From positions 1 through 47,205 of the forward strand of contig NZ_JAKTTI010000035.1 of NCBI RefSeq assembly GCF_022427965.1: a stretch of DNA of 47,205 nucleotides, given 5' to 3'. The stretch is from Fredinandcohnia quinoae. Its GTDB lineage: Bacteria; Bacillota; Bacilli; Bacillales; Bacillaceae_L. The first letter of the stretch is position 1. Each line of letters begins with the position of its first letter. Under the pieces are notes generated by a model. The model worked only from the letters and a program-made list of their open reading frames with translations, was not told the origin of the DNA and did not search any database. Below, piece by piece: positions 33,512 through 42,274 of this stretch. The position numbers and the translations under genes are program-made.

Positions 33512-34750
33512 ATGAAATTAAGGGTGCACAGAAGCTTTGTTCGTTTTTGGATTGCATCGACAACTTCAAACTTTGGCACATATATTACTACCCTGGCTCT
33601 TCAGGTATTGGTGGTTAGTAATATGGGAGGCAGTGCTGTTGATGTTGGCTGGGTTTCAGCATCCAGATGGCTTCCGTACGTACTGTTGGGATTAATAGCG
33701 GGGGTTTTGGTTGATCGTTTTCACCAAAAGACTGTACTGGTGGTAACAGATATGGGGCGCGGCATTATACTTATCTTCATTTGCTTAATGTCTATCACAG
33801 GAGCAATCAGTATTGGCTGGCTAATGGTCCTGCTGGTTCTCTTTGGTGCTATGTCTCTTTTTAATGATGCTGCCTACCAGTCCTTTGTGCCACAATTAGT
33901 CCCACGTTCTTTATTAACACGAGCAAATGCACGGTTAGAACAAAGCTCAGCTGTTGCGGAAACGAGCGGGCCAGCCATTGGAGGTGGACTTGTCTCATGG
34001 ATCGGTGCACCATTTGCCCTTCTTTTTGATGCCGTATCGTATCTATTTTCTGCTATATTAATGACATCGATTAAACACCAGCCCTCAAAAAAAGTGAAGG
34101 CTAATCCCCTTGGTCAGCAAATCAAGGAAGGTCTGCACTGGGTCTACCAACACCAATACCTACGTACACTCGCCTTAAACACTCATGCTTGGTTTCTCTT
34201 TCATAGCATGACAATGACGGTTCTAATATCCTTTTTTTTGATGGAGCTTGGCTTCGATGCCTCGTACCTTGGGTATGTCCTGGCCGCTGCAGGTGTCGGT
34301 GCTGTCGTTGGAAGCTCTCTATCTACTCGAGCGGGTGAGCGCTTTGGTGTCGGGCGTGCAATGGCTTTTTCTCGAATTCTCTATGGTCCAGCTGTTATCT
34401 TGATGGCTCTAGCACCAACAGCTAACAACTTCGACTCGCAGTACATAGCTCTCATTTTTGTAGTTGTAGGGCAGCTCTTTTACGGCTTTGCCATGGGAAT
34501 CGAGGGTCCTCTTGAAATGGGATATCGACAGTATGTCACGCCATCTCATCTGCAAGGTCGTATGAATGCCACACTGCGATCTATCAACCGTAGTGCAGTC
34601 GTTATCGGCGCTCCATTAGGAGGTACCCTCGCTGACGGACTAGGTTTCATAACGGCTTTATGGATTTCGATAGCTGGACTAGCTTTATGCGGACTATGGT
34701 TCAGTCTTTCATCGATGCGAAAAGCACGAATAGAAGATGACGAAATCTAA
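33512..34750 (+). CDS. MFS transporter (enterobactin/macrolide exporter type)
   Basis: 412 residues with 12 TM helices. The N-terminal half has FVRFWIASTTSNFGTYITTLALQ and the motif A-like loop GVLVDRFHQKTVLVV (about 64-78); LFNDAAYQSFVPQLVP follows. This is the MFS_3 type that includes enterobactin exporter EntS and macrolide efflux proteins. The substrate is unknown. AGAGGTG precedes the ATG. Codon use is slightly richer in GC than that of the neighbours, which could hint at transfer. Confidence 0.88.
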   Translation: MKLRVHRSFVRFWIASTTSNFGTYITTLALQVLVVSNMGGSAVDVGWVSASRWLPYVLLGLIAGVLVDRFHQKTVLVVTDMGRGIILIFICLMSITGAISIGWLMVLLVLFGAMSLFNDAAYQSFVPQLVPRSLLTRANARLEQSSAVAETSGPAIGGGLVSWIGAPFALLFDAVSYLFSAILMTSIKHQPSKKVKANPLGQQIKEGLHWVYQHQYLRTLALNTHAWFLFHSMTMTVLISFFLMELGFDASYLGYVLAAAGVGAVVGSSLSTRAGERFGVGRAMAFSRILYGPAVILMALAPTANNFDSQYIALIFVVVGQLFYGFAMGIEGPLEMGYRQYVTPSHLQGRMNATLRSINRSAVVIGAPLGGTLADGLGFITALWISIAGLALCGLWFSLSSMRKARIEDDEI

Positions 34751-34886
34751 AAATGCATTAAGATAATAAGAATCTGAATGACAAATTTATAAAAATATAA
34801 AATTTTCTAATGTCGAAAGTACAGTAGATGAAAAGATTGTGATGAAACAAGGTAAAGAAATTGAAGCTACTAGACTCACGTTTTCA

Positions 34887-34926
34887 TAACGGGAAAAGAC
34901 CATCATCATAATTTGGTGGTCTTTTT
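34887..34926. terminator. Bidirectional terminator
   Basis: AAAAGACCATCA and TGGTGGTCTTTT pair with one G·U and end in TTTTTT. It lies between the convergent MFS and GNAT genes. Confidence 0.82.
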
Positions 34927-34983
34927 TGTTCAATTAAAATGCCTATTAGAGTAAGTACAATCTATCACAAACTATAACTATTA

Positions 34984-35517
34984 TTATACAAACTTGTACA
35001 TAAGAATATCGTCAACATATTTATTTTCATTTATCTTAAATTCTTTCACTTTACGACCTTCCTCGATAAATCCCATACTCTGGTATAATGATATTGCCCT
35101 TTGATTTGTTGAGAATACCCCCAAACTTACCTTTTCAATTAGAGGGTGGGTTTCTGCCCAACCCAACAATGCTCTAAGAAGTAATTTTCCAATACCCAAG
35201 CCTCTATAATTTTCATTAATAGACATTGAAATAGAACCTGTGTGAGATAGTCTTTTTAATTTATTTGAACGAAATACAATCGAACCTACAACCACATCAT
35301 TTATTTCTGCAACTATTAAAGTTGCTTTTTCATTGTTTAATACCTCTTGTATTTGTTCCCTTTGTTCTTTTAAAGACTTTTTTTCTAACTCTTCAGATAC
35401 TGTGATGAAATATTCTCCCTCGGAAATAACGGAATTTGATATTTCTAAAAGTGCCTCCGCATCTTCTAATTTTCCAGTTCGAATTACACAATTTTGATTG
35501 TTTATTATATCTAACAT
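34984..35517 (-). CDS. GNAT family N-acetyltransferase
   Basis: 177 residues. The GNAT acetyl-CoA motif is SISMSINENYRGLGIGKLLL (Q/RxxGxG/A as RGLGIG), about 93-112, and the C-terminal FSTNQRAISLYQSMGFIEEG (about 138-157) is the RimI/YhhY-type end. The substrate is unknown; such proteins acetylate amines, peptides or small toxins. Single gene. Confidence 0.92.
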   Translation of the reverse strand: MLDIINNQNCVIRTGKLEDAEALLEISNSVISEGEYFITVSEELEKKSLKEQREQIQEVLNNEKATLIVAEINDVVVGSIVFRSNKLKRLSHTGSISMSINENYRGLGIGKLLLRALLGWAETHPLIEKVSLGVFSTNQRAISLYQSMGFIEEGRKVKEFKINENKYVDDILMYKFV

Positions 35518-35804
35518 TAATATACCCCCTGGTAAACATAGTAATATTTATATGTTTAAATTCAAATTTTGATTCAACTTTGTGAATTTACTAGAATTTC
35601 AATAAAGAATAGTACTGAAAAATGCTATACCCACCTGATGTGTTTTCACACTAATTTCACAATTTCATCTTACTCATTTCAATTAAAAATACTATCCTAG
35701 TTACCTTTTCTAAAGTTTTCATACACAACACCCACTTCTCAGTACGCTATCAATTTGCCTCTTTAAGTAATACAAAAATTTTATGAATATGAGTGATAAA
35801 TCCT

Positions 35805-35833
35805 TTTACAAACATACTGTATGTATGTTAAAT
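35805..35833 (+). promoter_or_regulatory. Promoter of the VOC-AlkC-TetR operon with operator in the spacer
   Basis: TTTACA at 35805-35810 and TTAAAT at 35828-35833 with a 17-bp spacer. AACATAC-TGTAT-GTATGTT (35811-35829) fills the spacer. It fits the ACATAC-N-GTATGT operators of TetR/AcrR regulators, so the TetR encoded at the operon's end probably binds here. Confidence 0.75.
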
Positions 35834-35863
35834 TAAAATCAAAAAAGGAGGATGATTTATCCA

Positions 35864-36316
35864 ATGAAAACAAATAGCTTTTACCCTGTTATTTTGACAG
35901 AGAAGGTTGAAGAAAGTTCAAAATTTTACACAGATTTCTTTGGATTTGATATCGTATATAAAGCGGACTGGTACGTTAGTTTAAGAAAGTCCCAGAGTAA
36001 CTTTCCTTTTGAATTGGCTATCATAGATACTTCACATCCCACTATTCCAAGTGCTTACCAAAAATCAGTTCAAGGTTTGATTTTGAACTTTGAAGTGGAG
36101 GATGTAGATCAGGAGTATCGTAGGCTCATTATTTCCGAAAAACTCCCGCTACAACTTGATATTCGTGATGAAGTATTCGGACAGCGACACTTCATAACAA
36201 GTGATCCAAACGGAGTCCTAATTGACGTTATAAAGATCATTCCCCCTTCACAAGAGGAAAGTACTCAATACGTTGAGAATGTATGGTCAACTATTAATGA
36301 AGAGGTAAACAGATGA
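35864..36316 (+). CDS. VOC (glyoxalase-fold) protein
   Basis: 150 residues from the ATG at 35864, 12 nt after AAGGAGG. An ATG at 35852 touches the ribosome site and cannot be used. The betaalphabetabetabeta modules of the VOC fold are visible: [28 protein letters not shown], then [14 protein letters not shown] and [18 protein letters not shown]. This type includes resistance and glyoxalase proteins. It overlaps the next gene by 4 nt (ATGA) in an operon with a DNA-repair-like gene, so it may detoxify an electrophile. The substrate is inferred only from context. Confidence 0.85.
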   Translation: MKTNSFYPVILTEKVEESSKFYTDFFGFDIVYKADWYVSLRKSQSNFPFELAIIDTSHPTIPSAYQKSVQGLILNFEVEDVDQEYRRLIISEKLPLQLDIRDEVFGQRHFITSDPNGVLIDVIKIIPPSQEESTQYVENVWSTINEEVNR

Positions 36317-37089
36317 GTGCAAGTAAAGCACTAAAGGATTACTTTGATGTAGAGTTGGCTCACCATCTCTCTAATCTGATAGAACCCTATTATCCAATTT
36401 TCCCATCAGATTTGTTTATTCAATCCGTTGCTAACCAAGTTGGGCCGTTAGAATTAAAAGGAAGAGTCGCTGTCATATCTGATGAATTAAGAAACGTTCT
36501 TCCAACCGATTATTCGGAGGCATTAAACATTCTCCTAAAAATACTAGGGCCGGAAAATGAAACAGAACAAGGAATGTTTACAAATGGTTATTTTTTAATG
36601 CCCGTAGCCTTTTTTGTAGAAAAATATGGTCTACAGCATTTTGAAATTTCCATGTACGCTTTGTATGAAATTACTAAGCGACATACATCAGAATATGCCA
36701 TCCGTCCTTATTTGCAAGGCTATCCAGATGAATGTTTGGGGTATTTAAACAACTGGTTGCATGACACTAACCCTCATGTTCGTCGCTTAGTTAGTGAAGG
36801 TACACGTCCACGTCTTCCTTGGGCGAAGCGTATGAATGCCATTAAAGGGAATCCGGCCAATAATCTTGATTTATTAACGCCATTATTAAAGGATCCTTCT
36901 TACTATGTAAGAAAGTCAATAGCTAACCATTTGAACGACCTAACAAAGGACTACAGAGATACTACGCTTGATTGGCTTCGCAGTTTGGATCTAAAAGAGG
37001 ATAGGATTAAATGGGTTATTCGTCACGGCTTACGTTCTCTAGCCAGTTCGGGTGATCCAGAGGCTCTAGATCTATTGGAAATACTATGA
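36313..37089 (+). CDS. AlkC-like DNA-3-methyladenine glycosylase (HEAT-repeat)
   Basis: 258 residues, all helical HEAT-like repeats. Family features: [58 protein letters not shown]. This matches AlkC-type monofunctional glycosylases that remove N3-methyladenine. Its place between a VOC protein and a TetR regulator, with operator upstream, suggests a response to a DNA-alkylating or reactive small molecule. Confidence 0.85.
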   Translation: MSASKALKDYFDVELAHHLSNLIEPYYPIFPSDLFIQSVANQVGPLELKGRVAVISDELRNVLPTDYSEALNILLKILGPENETEQGMFTNGYFLMPVAFFVEKYGLQHFEISMYALYEITKRHTSEYAIRPYLQGYPDECLGYLNNWLHDTNPHVRRLVSEGTRPRLPWAKRMNAIKGNPANNLDLLTPLLKDPSYYVRKSIANHLNDLTKDYRDTTLDWLRSLDLKEDRIKWVIRHGLRSLASSGDPEALDLLEIL

Positions 37090-37119
37090 GTAATAATATG
37101 AATAGGAGAATCACCTTTC

Positions 37120-37704
37120 ATGAAAAGAAGTAAGGAAGAAAGTTACGAAACAATAAACCAACTCAGAGAAGTTGCTAGAAAGCATTTTACCGAGCATGGC
37201 TACGCAGCTACTGTATTGGATGAAATAGTTAAGGAAGCTAATTTAACAAGAGGGGCAGTCTATCATCATTTTGGGAGTAAGAAAGGACTCTTTCTCGCTG
37301 TACTAGAGTCTGTTCAGAGAGAAGTAGCTGAAAGGGTTGAATCTGAAGCAGCCCAAAGTGAGGATTTATGGGACCAGCTTATTCTTGGATGCCTTGCCTT
37401 TGTTACCGCAGCAGTTGAAGAAAAAAACAAGCGAATCATGCTTATTGATGGACCGGCTGTGCTAGGCTGGGAAACCTGGCGGAGCATGGACGAAAAAGGC
37501 TCTATGCAGCTATTACACGAACAACTTCAATTAATGCAGAATCAAGGTTACTTTGAATCGATATCCATTGATGCATTAACACATATCCTATCGGGTGCGC
37601 TGAATGAATCTGCTCTATGGATTGCACAGATGCCAAATGTAGCAGAATCAGTCGAGGAAACTATGAAAATCATTTCCATGTTGTTGGAGAAATTTAGAAC
37701 TTAA
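37120..37704 (+). CDS. TetR family regulator of the VOC-AlkC operon
   Basis: 194 residues. The helix-turn-helix region (about 15-58) reads REVARKHFTEHGYAATVLDE, TRGAVYHHFGSKKGLFLAVL. The C-terminal domain is all-helical. It is the third gene, 30 bp after the AlkC-like gene, with AGGAGA before the ATG. It is the natural candidate for binding the palindrome in the operon's promoter (autorepression). Confidence 0.92.
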   Translation: MKRSKEESYETINQLREVARKHFTEHGYAATVLDEIVKEANLTRGAVYHHFGSKKGLFLAVLESVQREVAERVESEAAQSEDLWDQLILGCLAFVTAAVEEKNKRIMLIDGPAVLGWETWRSMDEKGSMQLLHEQLQLMQNQGYFESISIDALTHILSGALNESALWIAQMPNVAESVEETMKIISMLLEKFRT

Positions 37705-37718
37705 ACGGATTGCTGCGC

Positions 37719-37742
37719 TGATGACAATGTTTCAGCGCATGC
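37719..37742. terminator. Weak hairpin after the tetR-like gene
   Basis: TGCGCTGA and TTCAGCGCA form an 8-bp stem soon after the stop, but no T run follows. It may stabilise the mRNA end rather than terminate. Confidence 0.4.
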
Positions 37743-37845
37743 TTTCCGATACCAACAAAGTTAAATGAAAAGACAATTCAAATTCATTGGTATTTTAACT
37801 CCAGAATTTTCACATGGAGTCCTTTAGAGTTTGTTTTTGGTTTAA

Positions 37846-38523
37846 TCAAATTGGTTGATTTTTCAACACCTCAGCAAGTTCATACAAGTAATCATATTGT
37901 TTGATTTGATAGTTTCGTCCTTGCTTTTGTAAGTAATTTTTATCACAAAATTGTGCAAATACATGCAATAAGTGCCTATATGATACACCTAAATAATCAC
38001 AAACCGTTATATGTTTCTCCTTATAAATCCCTTGATCGGCTGTTTGTAGAATAAAATCCGCAAGCCGGTTTTCAAGTGGGAAAGCTAAACTTTGAGAATA
38101 CTTCGCTGCCATATGTGTAGCCTTTACACTTAGAAAGTTAGTTAATTCACGTAGAAATTTTGCATCCTCCAGTAATTTTGTTCGATAGCGGTGAAACGGA
38201 AGCGCAAAACAAATGGTCTTTGTTGATGCCTGAATCCCCTTTGTATAGTACACATCATTTAATAATTCCATTTCCCCAATATAATCATTTGCATTGATAA
38301 AATTAATTAAAGAGACTTTTCCATTTTGATGTGTTAAATATATTTTTGCATTTCCTTCGATTACATAAAATAAAAAATCCGGTCTCATGCCCTCTTTGAT
38401 GATCCACTCATCCCGCCTGTATTCATGCACTTCCATATACTCTTCGACTGGGAAGGAAAATATATGTGCAATTGAATGCTTCTCCATATACAGTCCCTTC
38501 TTTCCACCTTTGTAAACTTCCAT
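37846..38523 (-). CDS. Crp/Fnr family regulator (YeiL-like)
   Basis: 225 residues. The cyclic-nucleotide-binding-like domain (about 25-130) reads RRDEWIIKEGMRPDFLFYVIEG, GKVSLINFINANDYIGEMELL. The C-terminal winged helix (about 155-215) holds VCDYLGVSYRHLLHVFAQFC as the recognition helix-turn-helix. No N-terminal cysteine cluster of Fnr is visible. GAGGTG lies 4 nt before the ATG at 38523; a second ATG 12 codons on is possible. It is divergent from an MFS gene with palindromes between them, so it probably controls that transporter. Confidence 0.88.
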   Translation of the reverse strand: MEVYKGGKKGLYMEKHSIAHIFSFPVEEYMEVHEYRRDEWIIKEGMRPDFLFYVIEGNAKIYLTHQNGKVSLINFINANDYIGEMELLNDVYYTKGIQASTKTICFALPFHRYRTKLLEDAKFLRELTNFLSVKATHMAAKYSQSLAFPLENRLADFILQTADQGIYKEKHITVCDYLGVSYRHLLHVFAQFCDKNYLQKQGRNYQIKQYDYLYELAEVLKNQPI

Positions 38524-38536
38524 ATTTCACCTCAAA

Positions 38537-38556
38537 AATATGAGATATCTCATATT
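38537..38556. promoter_or_regulatory. 20-bp perfect palindrome in the divergent gap
   Basis: AATATGAGATATCTCATATT is perfectly symmetrical and lies between the Crp-like and MFS genes. A second symmetrical site, CATGATATCATG (38572-38583), is just downstream. Likely operators for the Crp-like regulator. Confidence 0.7.
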
Positions 38557-38606
38557 ATTAGTATTTAATCCCATGATATCATGCAATCAACACGAGGAGG
38601 ATAAGA

Positions 38607-39779
38607 ATGAACACACAACGCTGGATGAGTATAAAGTTTTTTAGTTTTTTTATGACATGGGGCATTTTTCTACCATATTGGTCAGGGTGGATGATTTATA
38701 CAAAAGGAATTTCAGTCTCCCAAGCGAGTCTGATCATGAGCTTAGGATTAATTGCAAGAGGCATCTCTACATTATTTGCATTTCCTTATTTATCCGGGAA
38801 ATTTAGTAGCAAACTACTATTAAATGTAGCGGGAATCGGCACACTGATAGCCATTCTTTGTTATATTCCGGCAAGTTCCTTCACTAGTTTACTTGCGGTA
38901 ACTATTATTTTACATTTATTTTTTCCAACACTGATGCCTGCTTTAGATAGTGCAGCAAGTGTCCTAATGCAAAGTAAACAATTAAGACACTATGGTAGAA
39001 GTCGTCAGTGGGGATCCATTGGGTTTGTCTCGGTTGGAATGGTGTTAACTATTTTTACAGGAATGCTTGGAGATGAAGTGATTTTTTGGGCACTATTGCT
39101 TGGAATAATCGGATTTGTATGTCTTGGTTTTATGCGTGCACCAGATATTTTATCGGAAAAGCCGAAAGTAGACCAAACACAGAAAGTGGGCATATTACAT
39201 TTATTCCGTATCAAACATTTTAGTTCGGTACTCATCATTGTTATTTTGCTGCAAGCAGCACATGCTACTTATTACAATTATGGCTATATTTTCTTACAAG
39301 ATATCCATGCACCAATCTACCTAATTGGTCTCATTCTTAACATTGCGGTGATTGCAGAAATCATTTTCTTCTCTATCGCAGATAAAAGCTTTAACCGATT
39401 TTCAGTAGGTACTTTACTGACATTAGCAGCGATAGGTTCTTCTATTCGTTGGTTACTAGTGTTTGTCTATCCAAGTGTAATAGTATTCTGTATCGCACAA
39501 ACTTTACATGCATTTTCATTTGCCATGGGACATTATGCTTTTATGAAATACTTAATCAACAACATACCACACGCTCAAGTATCGAAAGCACAAGGCATGT
39601 ATTCAGCGCTTGCCCTTAGCTGGAGCACTGCTGTGTTTACCATTTTTGGTGGCTTTTTATACGAAATTGAGCCAAAATATGCCTTTATCGGAATGCTAAT
39701 TTGTACCCTACCGGCAATGGTGCTTGCACTTAAATATCGAAATCAAGAACTTAGAAAGGAAGTTTTACTTTCTTTTTAA
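38607..39779 (+). CDS. MFS transporter (HcaT/nucleoside-type)
   Basis: 390 residues with 12 TM helices of the MFS_1/phenylpropionate (HcaT)-like or LacY-type family: FFSFFMTWGIFLPYWSGWM at the N-terminus, RSRQWGSIGFVSVGMV (TM4-5), SKAQGMYSALALSWSTAV. The substrate cannot be told. AGGAGGATAAG precedes the ATG. Divergent from the Crp-like regulator. Confidence 0.85.
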   Translation: MNTQRWMSIKFFSFFMTWGIFLPYWSGWMIYTKGISVSQASLIMSLGLIARGISTLFAFPYLSGKFSSKLLLNVAGIGTLIAILCYIPASSFTSLLAVTIILHLFFPTLMPALDSAASVLMQSKQLRHYGRSRQWGSIGFVSVGMVLTIFTGMLGDEVIFWALLLGIIGFVCLGFMRAPDILSEKPKVDQTQKVGILHLFRIKHFSSVLIIVILLQAAHATYYNYGYIFLQDIHAPIYLIGLILNIAVIAEIIFFSIADKSFNRFSVGTLLTLAAIGSSIRWLLVFVYPSVIVFCIAQTLHAFSFAMGHYAFMKYLINNIPHAQVSKAQGMYSALALSWSTAVFTIFGGFLYEIEPKYAFIGMLICTLPAMVLALKYRNQELRKEVLLSF

Positions 39780-39979
39780 ATGACTGGTCAGTTCTTACGA
39801 AACCGATTCAATCTTCTCAACTTCACTTTTTTGTTCCTGATTCCATCTAAAAAAATATCAGCAATCTGTTACTTATATTTCTAACCTAGTGATTATCAGA
39901 GGTTAGAAAAATAATACAATTTATTAGTGGATAAACTAATTGAGATATTACGTAGACCTTCTTTTTGAGGTGACCAAAA

Positions 39980-40471
39980 ATGAACTTAGAGAGATGGATA
40001 ATAGTTGGAATCATTATTTTAAATATTTTATTGATAGGGTTGTTTTTGCCAAAGGAGAAAGCAAGAGAAGCATGGTTATTATTTTTATCTCTTCAATTTA
40101 TCACTTGGCCAGCAGGACTGTTTGCGGTAGAAATGGGGTGGATTAATTACCCTGTTCAACTCTTAATTGATGCAAATAAATACAATAAAACCAGTTTTTC
40201 ATTTGAGTTTCTCTTCTTCCCTATCTTATCGGTTTTCTTTAGCTTATATTTTCCTAAAAATAAAAACATTACAGTGAAATTTTTATACTATTCGATATTT
40301 GCTAGTGTCTTTACGACTATTGAAGTGATTTTAGAGAAAACAACTAATTTGGTTCATTATGATGAGTGGAAATGGCATTGGTCATTAATCAGCATTATTA
40401 TCTCTTTGTTCATAAATCACCACTACTACCTTTGGTTCATCAAAAGATTAAAAAAGGTGGGACACCAATGA
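39980..40471 (+). CDS. CBO0543 family membrane protein (first of a tandem pair)
   Basis: 163 residues with about four TM helices: WIIVGIIILNILLIGLFLP, EAWLLFLSLQFITWPAGLF, FEFLFFPILSVFFSLYF, WSLISIIISLFINHHYYLWF. This matches the small membrane proteins annotated CBO0543; function unknown. GAGGTGACC precedes the ATG. It overlaps the next, similar gene by 4 nt (ATGA). Confidence 0.8.
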   Translation: MNLERWIIVGIIILNILLIGLFLPKEKAREAWLLFLSLQFITWPAGLFAVEMGWINYPVQLLIDANKYNKTSFSFEFLFFPILSVFFSLYFPKNKNITVKFLYYSIFASVFTTIEVILEKTTNLVHYDEWKWHWSLISIIISLFINHHYYLWFIKRLKKVGHQ

Positions 40472-40938
40472 ATAAAGAAATAATCATATTAGTATCTCTA
40501 TGGTTAATTGCGATATTTTGTTTATTAACTTTTATACCAAAAGCCAACAGAAGGTTAGCACAAATAACCTTTTTGTTTGCACAAACCTTTTCTTGGATAT
40601 ATGAATACTTTCAAGTCAGACATGAATTAATTGAATTTCCCTTCAGAGAATTTAAAAATGCAACAATGATGAGTTTTTCTTTACATTTTGTAATATTTCC
40701 AACCTTTGCTGTCTTTTTTATTCTCCTGTATCCCACAAAGAAGAATTTCAAATGGATTACTATTTACTATCTATTGTACGGTTCGACTTTGCCTTCTCTC
40801 GTATTCATTTTAGAAAAATATACTTCTTTAATCCATTACAAAAATTGGAACTTCATTTTTGCTTATATAGTAAATTTAATTGCCCTATATATAGTAAAAA
40901 AGTTTGTATTTTGGTTTAATAAAGGAATAGTATATTAA
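40468..40938 (+). CDS. CBO0543 family membrane protein (second of a tandem pair)
   Basis: 156 residues from the ATG at 40468, which overlaps the previous stop; a longer upstream start is inside the first gene. Same TM layout: IIILVSLWLIAIFCLLTFIP, FSLHFVIFPTFAVFFILLYP, FIFAYIVNLIALYIVKKFV. It is a paralogue of the preceding gene, and the coupling suggests a heterodimer; inference. Confidence 0.8.
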   Translation: MNKEIIILVSLWLIAIFCLLTFIPKANRRLAQITFLFAQTFSWIYEYFQVRHELIEFPFREFKNATMMSFSLHFVIFPTFAVFFILLYPTKKNFKWITIYYLLYGSTLPSLVFILEKYTSLIHYKNWNFIFAYIVNLIALYIVKKFVFWFNKGIVY

Positions 40939-40973
40939 AGAGTTTTGTTAAGAAAGCTTTGTTATATAAAAAA

Positions 40974-41017
40974 CCACAAATAAACAAGATTTTATTCAAT
41001 ATCTTGTTTATTTGTGG
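40974..41017 (+). terminator. Long perfect hairpin after the CBO0543 pair
   Basis: A 17-bp perfect stem beginning CCACAAATAAACAAGAT, with a 10-nt loop. It is followed by CTTAAAATTT and not a clean T run, so it may be a terminator or an RNA-stabilising end. Confidence 0.7.
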
Positions 41018-41046
41018 CTTAAAATTTCCCCTATTCATAATTTCAT

Positions 41047-41163
41047 TTACTTATGATACAGTTCACGACCAATTGCTTCTACTTCATCGGTGTCGAAAAT
41101 AGTTGTGGAACATCCAGTATCTAGAAGAACATCATTTAAATGAAGATTGAAATGTATGATGGG
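41047..41163 (-). pseudogene. Retropepsin-like aspartic protease remnant
   Basis: The minus strand reads IIHFNLHLNDVLLDTGCSTT then IFDTDEVEAIGRELYHK before a stop. LLDTGCSTT is the D-T/S-G active-site motif of clan AA retropepsin-like proteases, and DEVEAIG follows as in the small Bacillus members. Both ends of the family (about 130 residues) are missing and a stop stands just upstream. Confidence 0.65.
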
Positions 41164-41306
41164 TTACCTCTAATCTCCGTTATAACTAGCACCTTCTAGT
41201 TCTTTTTAATAAGGATATCATTTTTAAGAGAATTGAATAAATCTATTTGAGGCGTTGTATCAATGTTGATGAGATTTTTACATTTAAGAGTAAATATAAA
41301 AAGTCC

Positions 41307-41670
41307 TCGTCTTGATTAGGTAAAATTAGCGGAAGGTTTTCCGGTTATATGAAAAATAGGGCTCGTTTCGGGGTAAATAGAGGATAGTTTTCCGCTTATA
41401 CGAAGCAAATCCTTCAATTTTCATGCTTTTCGAATCAATAGGCGGAGTTTTTCCTTCTATTTTAACTATTTTTTATTCTATTTACTAATTAGAGGAATTT
41501 TCTTCCGCTATTTATCTGATCAGATCGGGTGCTTATCTGATACAAGTTACTGAGTAATAAATAAAACGGCAGTTTTTCTGCCGGTTTATACTTGAAGTTA
41601 GAATCTCCGCTTCACCATCACTTGCGGTAAGGTTCCCTTTGACTTATCTAAATGAGGTTCTATTTTATAA
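41307..41670 (+). repeat. Dispersed hairpin element, copy G, with second module
   Basis: Starts at ATTAGGTAAAATTAGCGG like copy E and keeps four hairpins (about 41324-41345, 41374-41399, 41439-41465, 41495-41518). The second module (about 41548-41665) includes the CGGCAG/CTGCCG stem, TTGCGGTAAGGTTCCC and TTATCTAAATGAGG. The truncated methyltransferase follows as in E. Confidence 0.9.
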
Positions 41671-41681
41671 ATTATTAATAC

Positions 41682-42063
41682 TTACTTACAGATAATCACT
41701 TCACGAGTAAAGGACCCTTTCTTAACAACTGCGCGGTCAATAATGCAAAACCCAACATCGATTAGGATTTCATCGATTGGTTCAACAGATACCACAACGA
41801 CTTTTCTGGCAAATCTGCACGCACTTTGAAGCATTTCGGCTTTCTCCTTAGGTGTGATTACAGAACATAAATTATAAGGTAAATCGATAATTGCTACATC
41901 ATCTTGATTTTTGATGTCACGGATATTATTTAATTTCACCTCTCCAGATAGCCCAAAGTGGGCAATATTCTCTCTGGTTCCACCCAGAATAAGACGATTC
42001 CTGTCGCTCCCCACTATGTCAATCCCCATTGATAAAGCTTCCACAAGCGCCGTACCAATTCCA
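41682..42063 (-). pseudogene. Truncated TRM11-like methyltransferase copy
   Basis: Matches residues about 195-320 of the protein at 31317-32279 with about seven changes in 118 residues. It starts inside SAM motif I: GGIGTALVEA in place of CCGIGTVLVEA. Homology stops near 42063, with unrelated sequence beyond. It keeps DLPYN and the C-terminus but lacks the start of the SAM-binding loop and the N-terminal domain, so it cannot work. Together with copy G it is a recent partial duplication of the E unit. Confidence 0.88.
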
Positions 42064-42274
42064 CCTTTTTACATAGTAAAAACGATTGTATTTTGCATTT
42101 ATAAAGTCCTATACATAGGACATTATTACCAAATAAATTCTTTTATGTAAAATATTTGTTAAATCTATCTTTTAATATGTTACAATAAAATACGAAATAT
42201 TGGAAAATGTTAACAGTAAAAAACATGGCCTTTTTAACTGTGCCAAAGAATAACATGGAGAGGGACGTGATGGT

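Noticed and set aside
34782-34890. Open stretch with ESTVDEKIVMKQGKEIEAT
   Set aside because: It looks coding-like and could be a gene end, but it has no start, no ribosome site and no family I recognise, so I do not list it as a feature.
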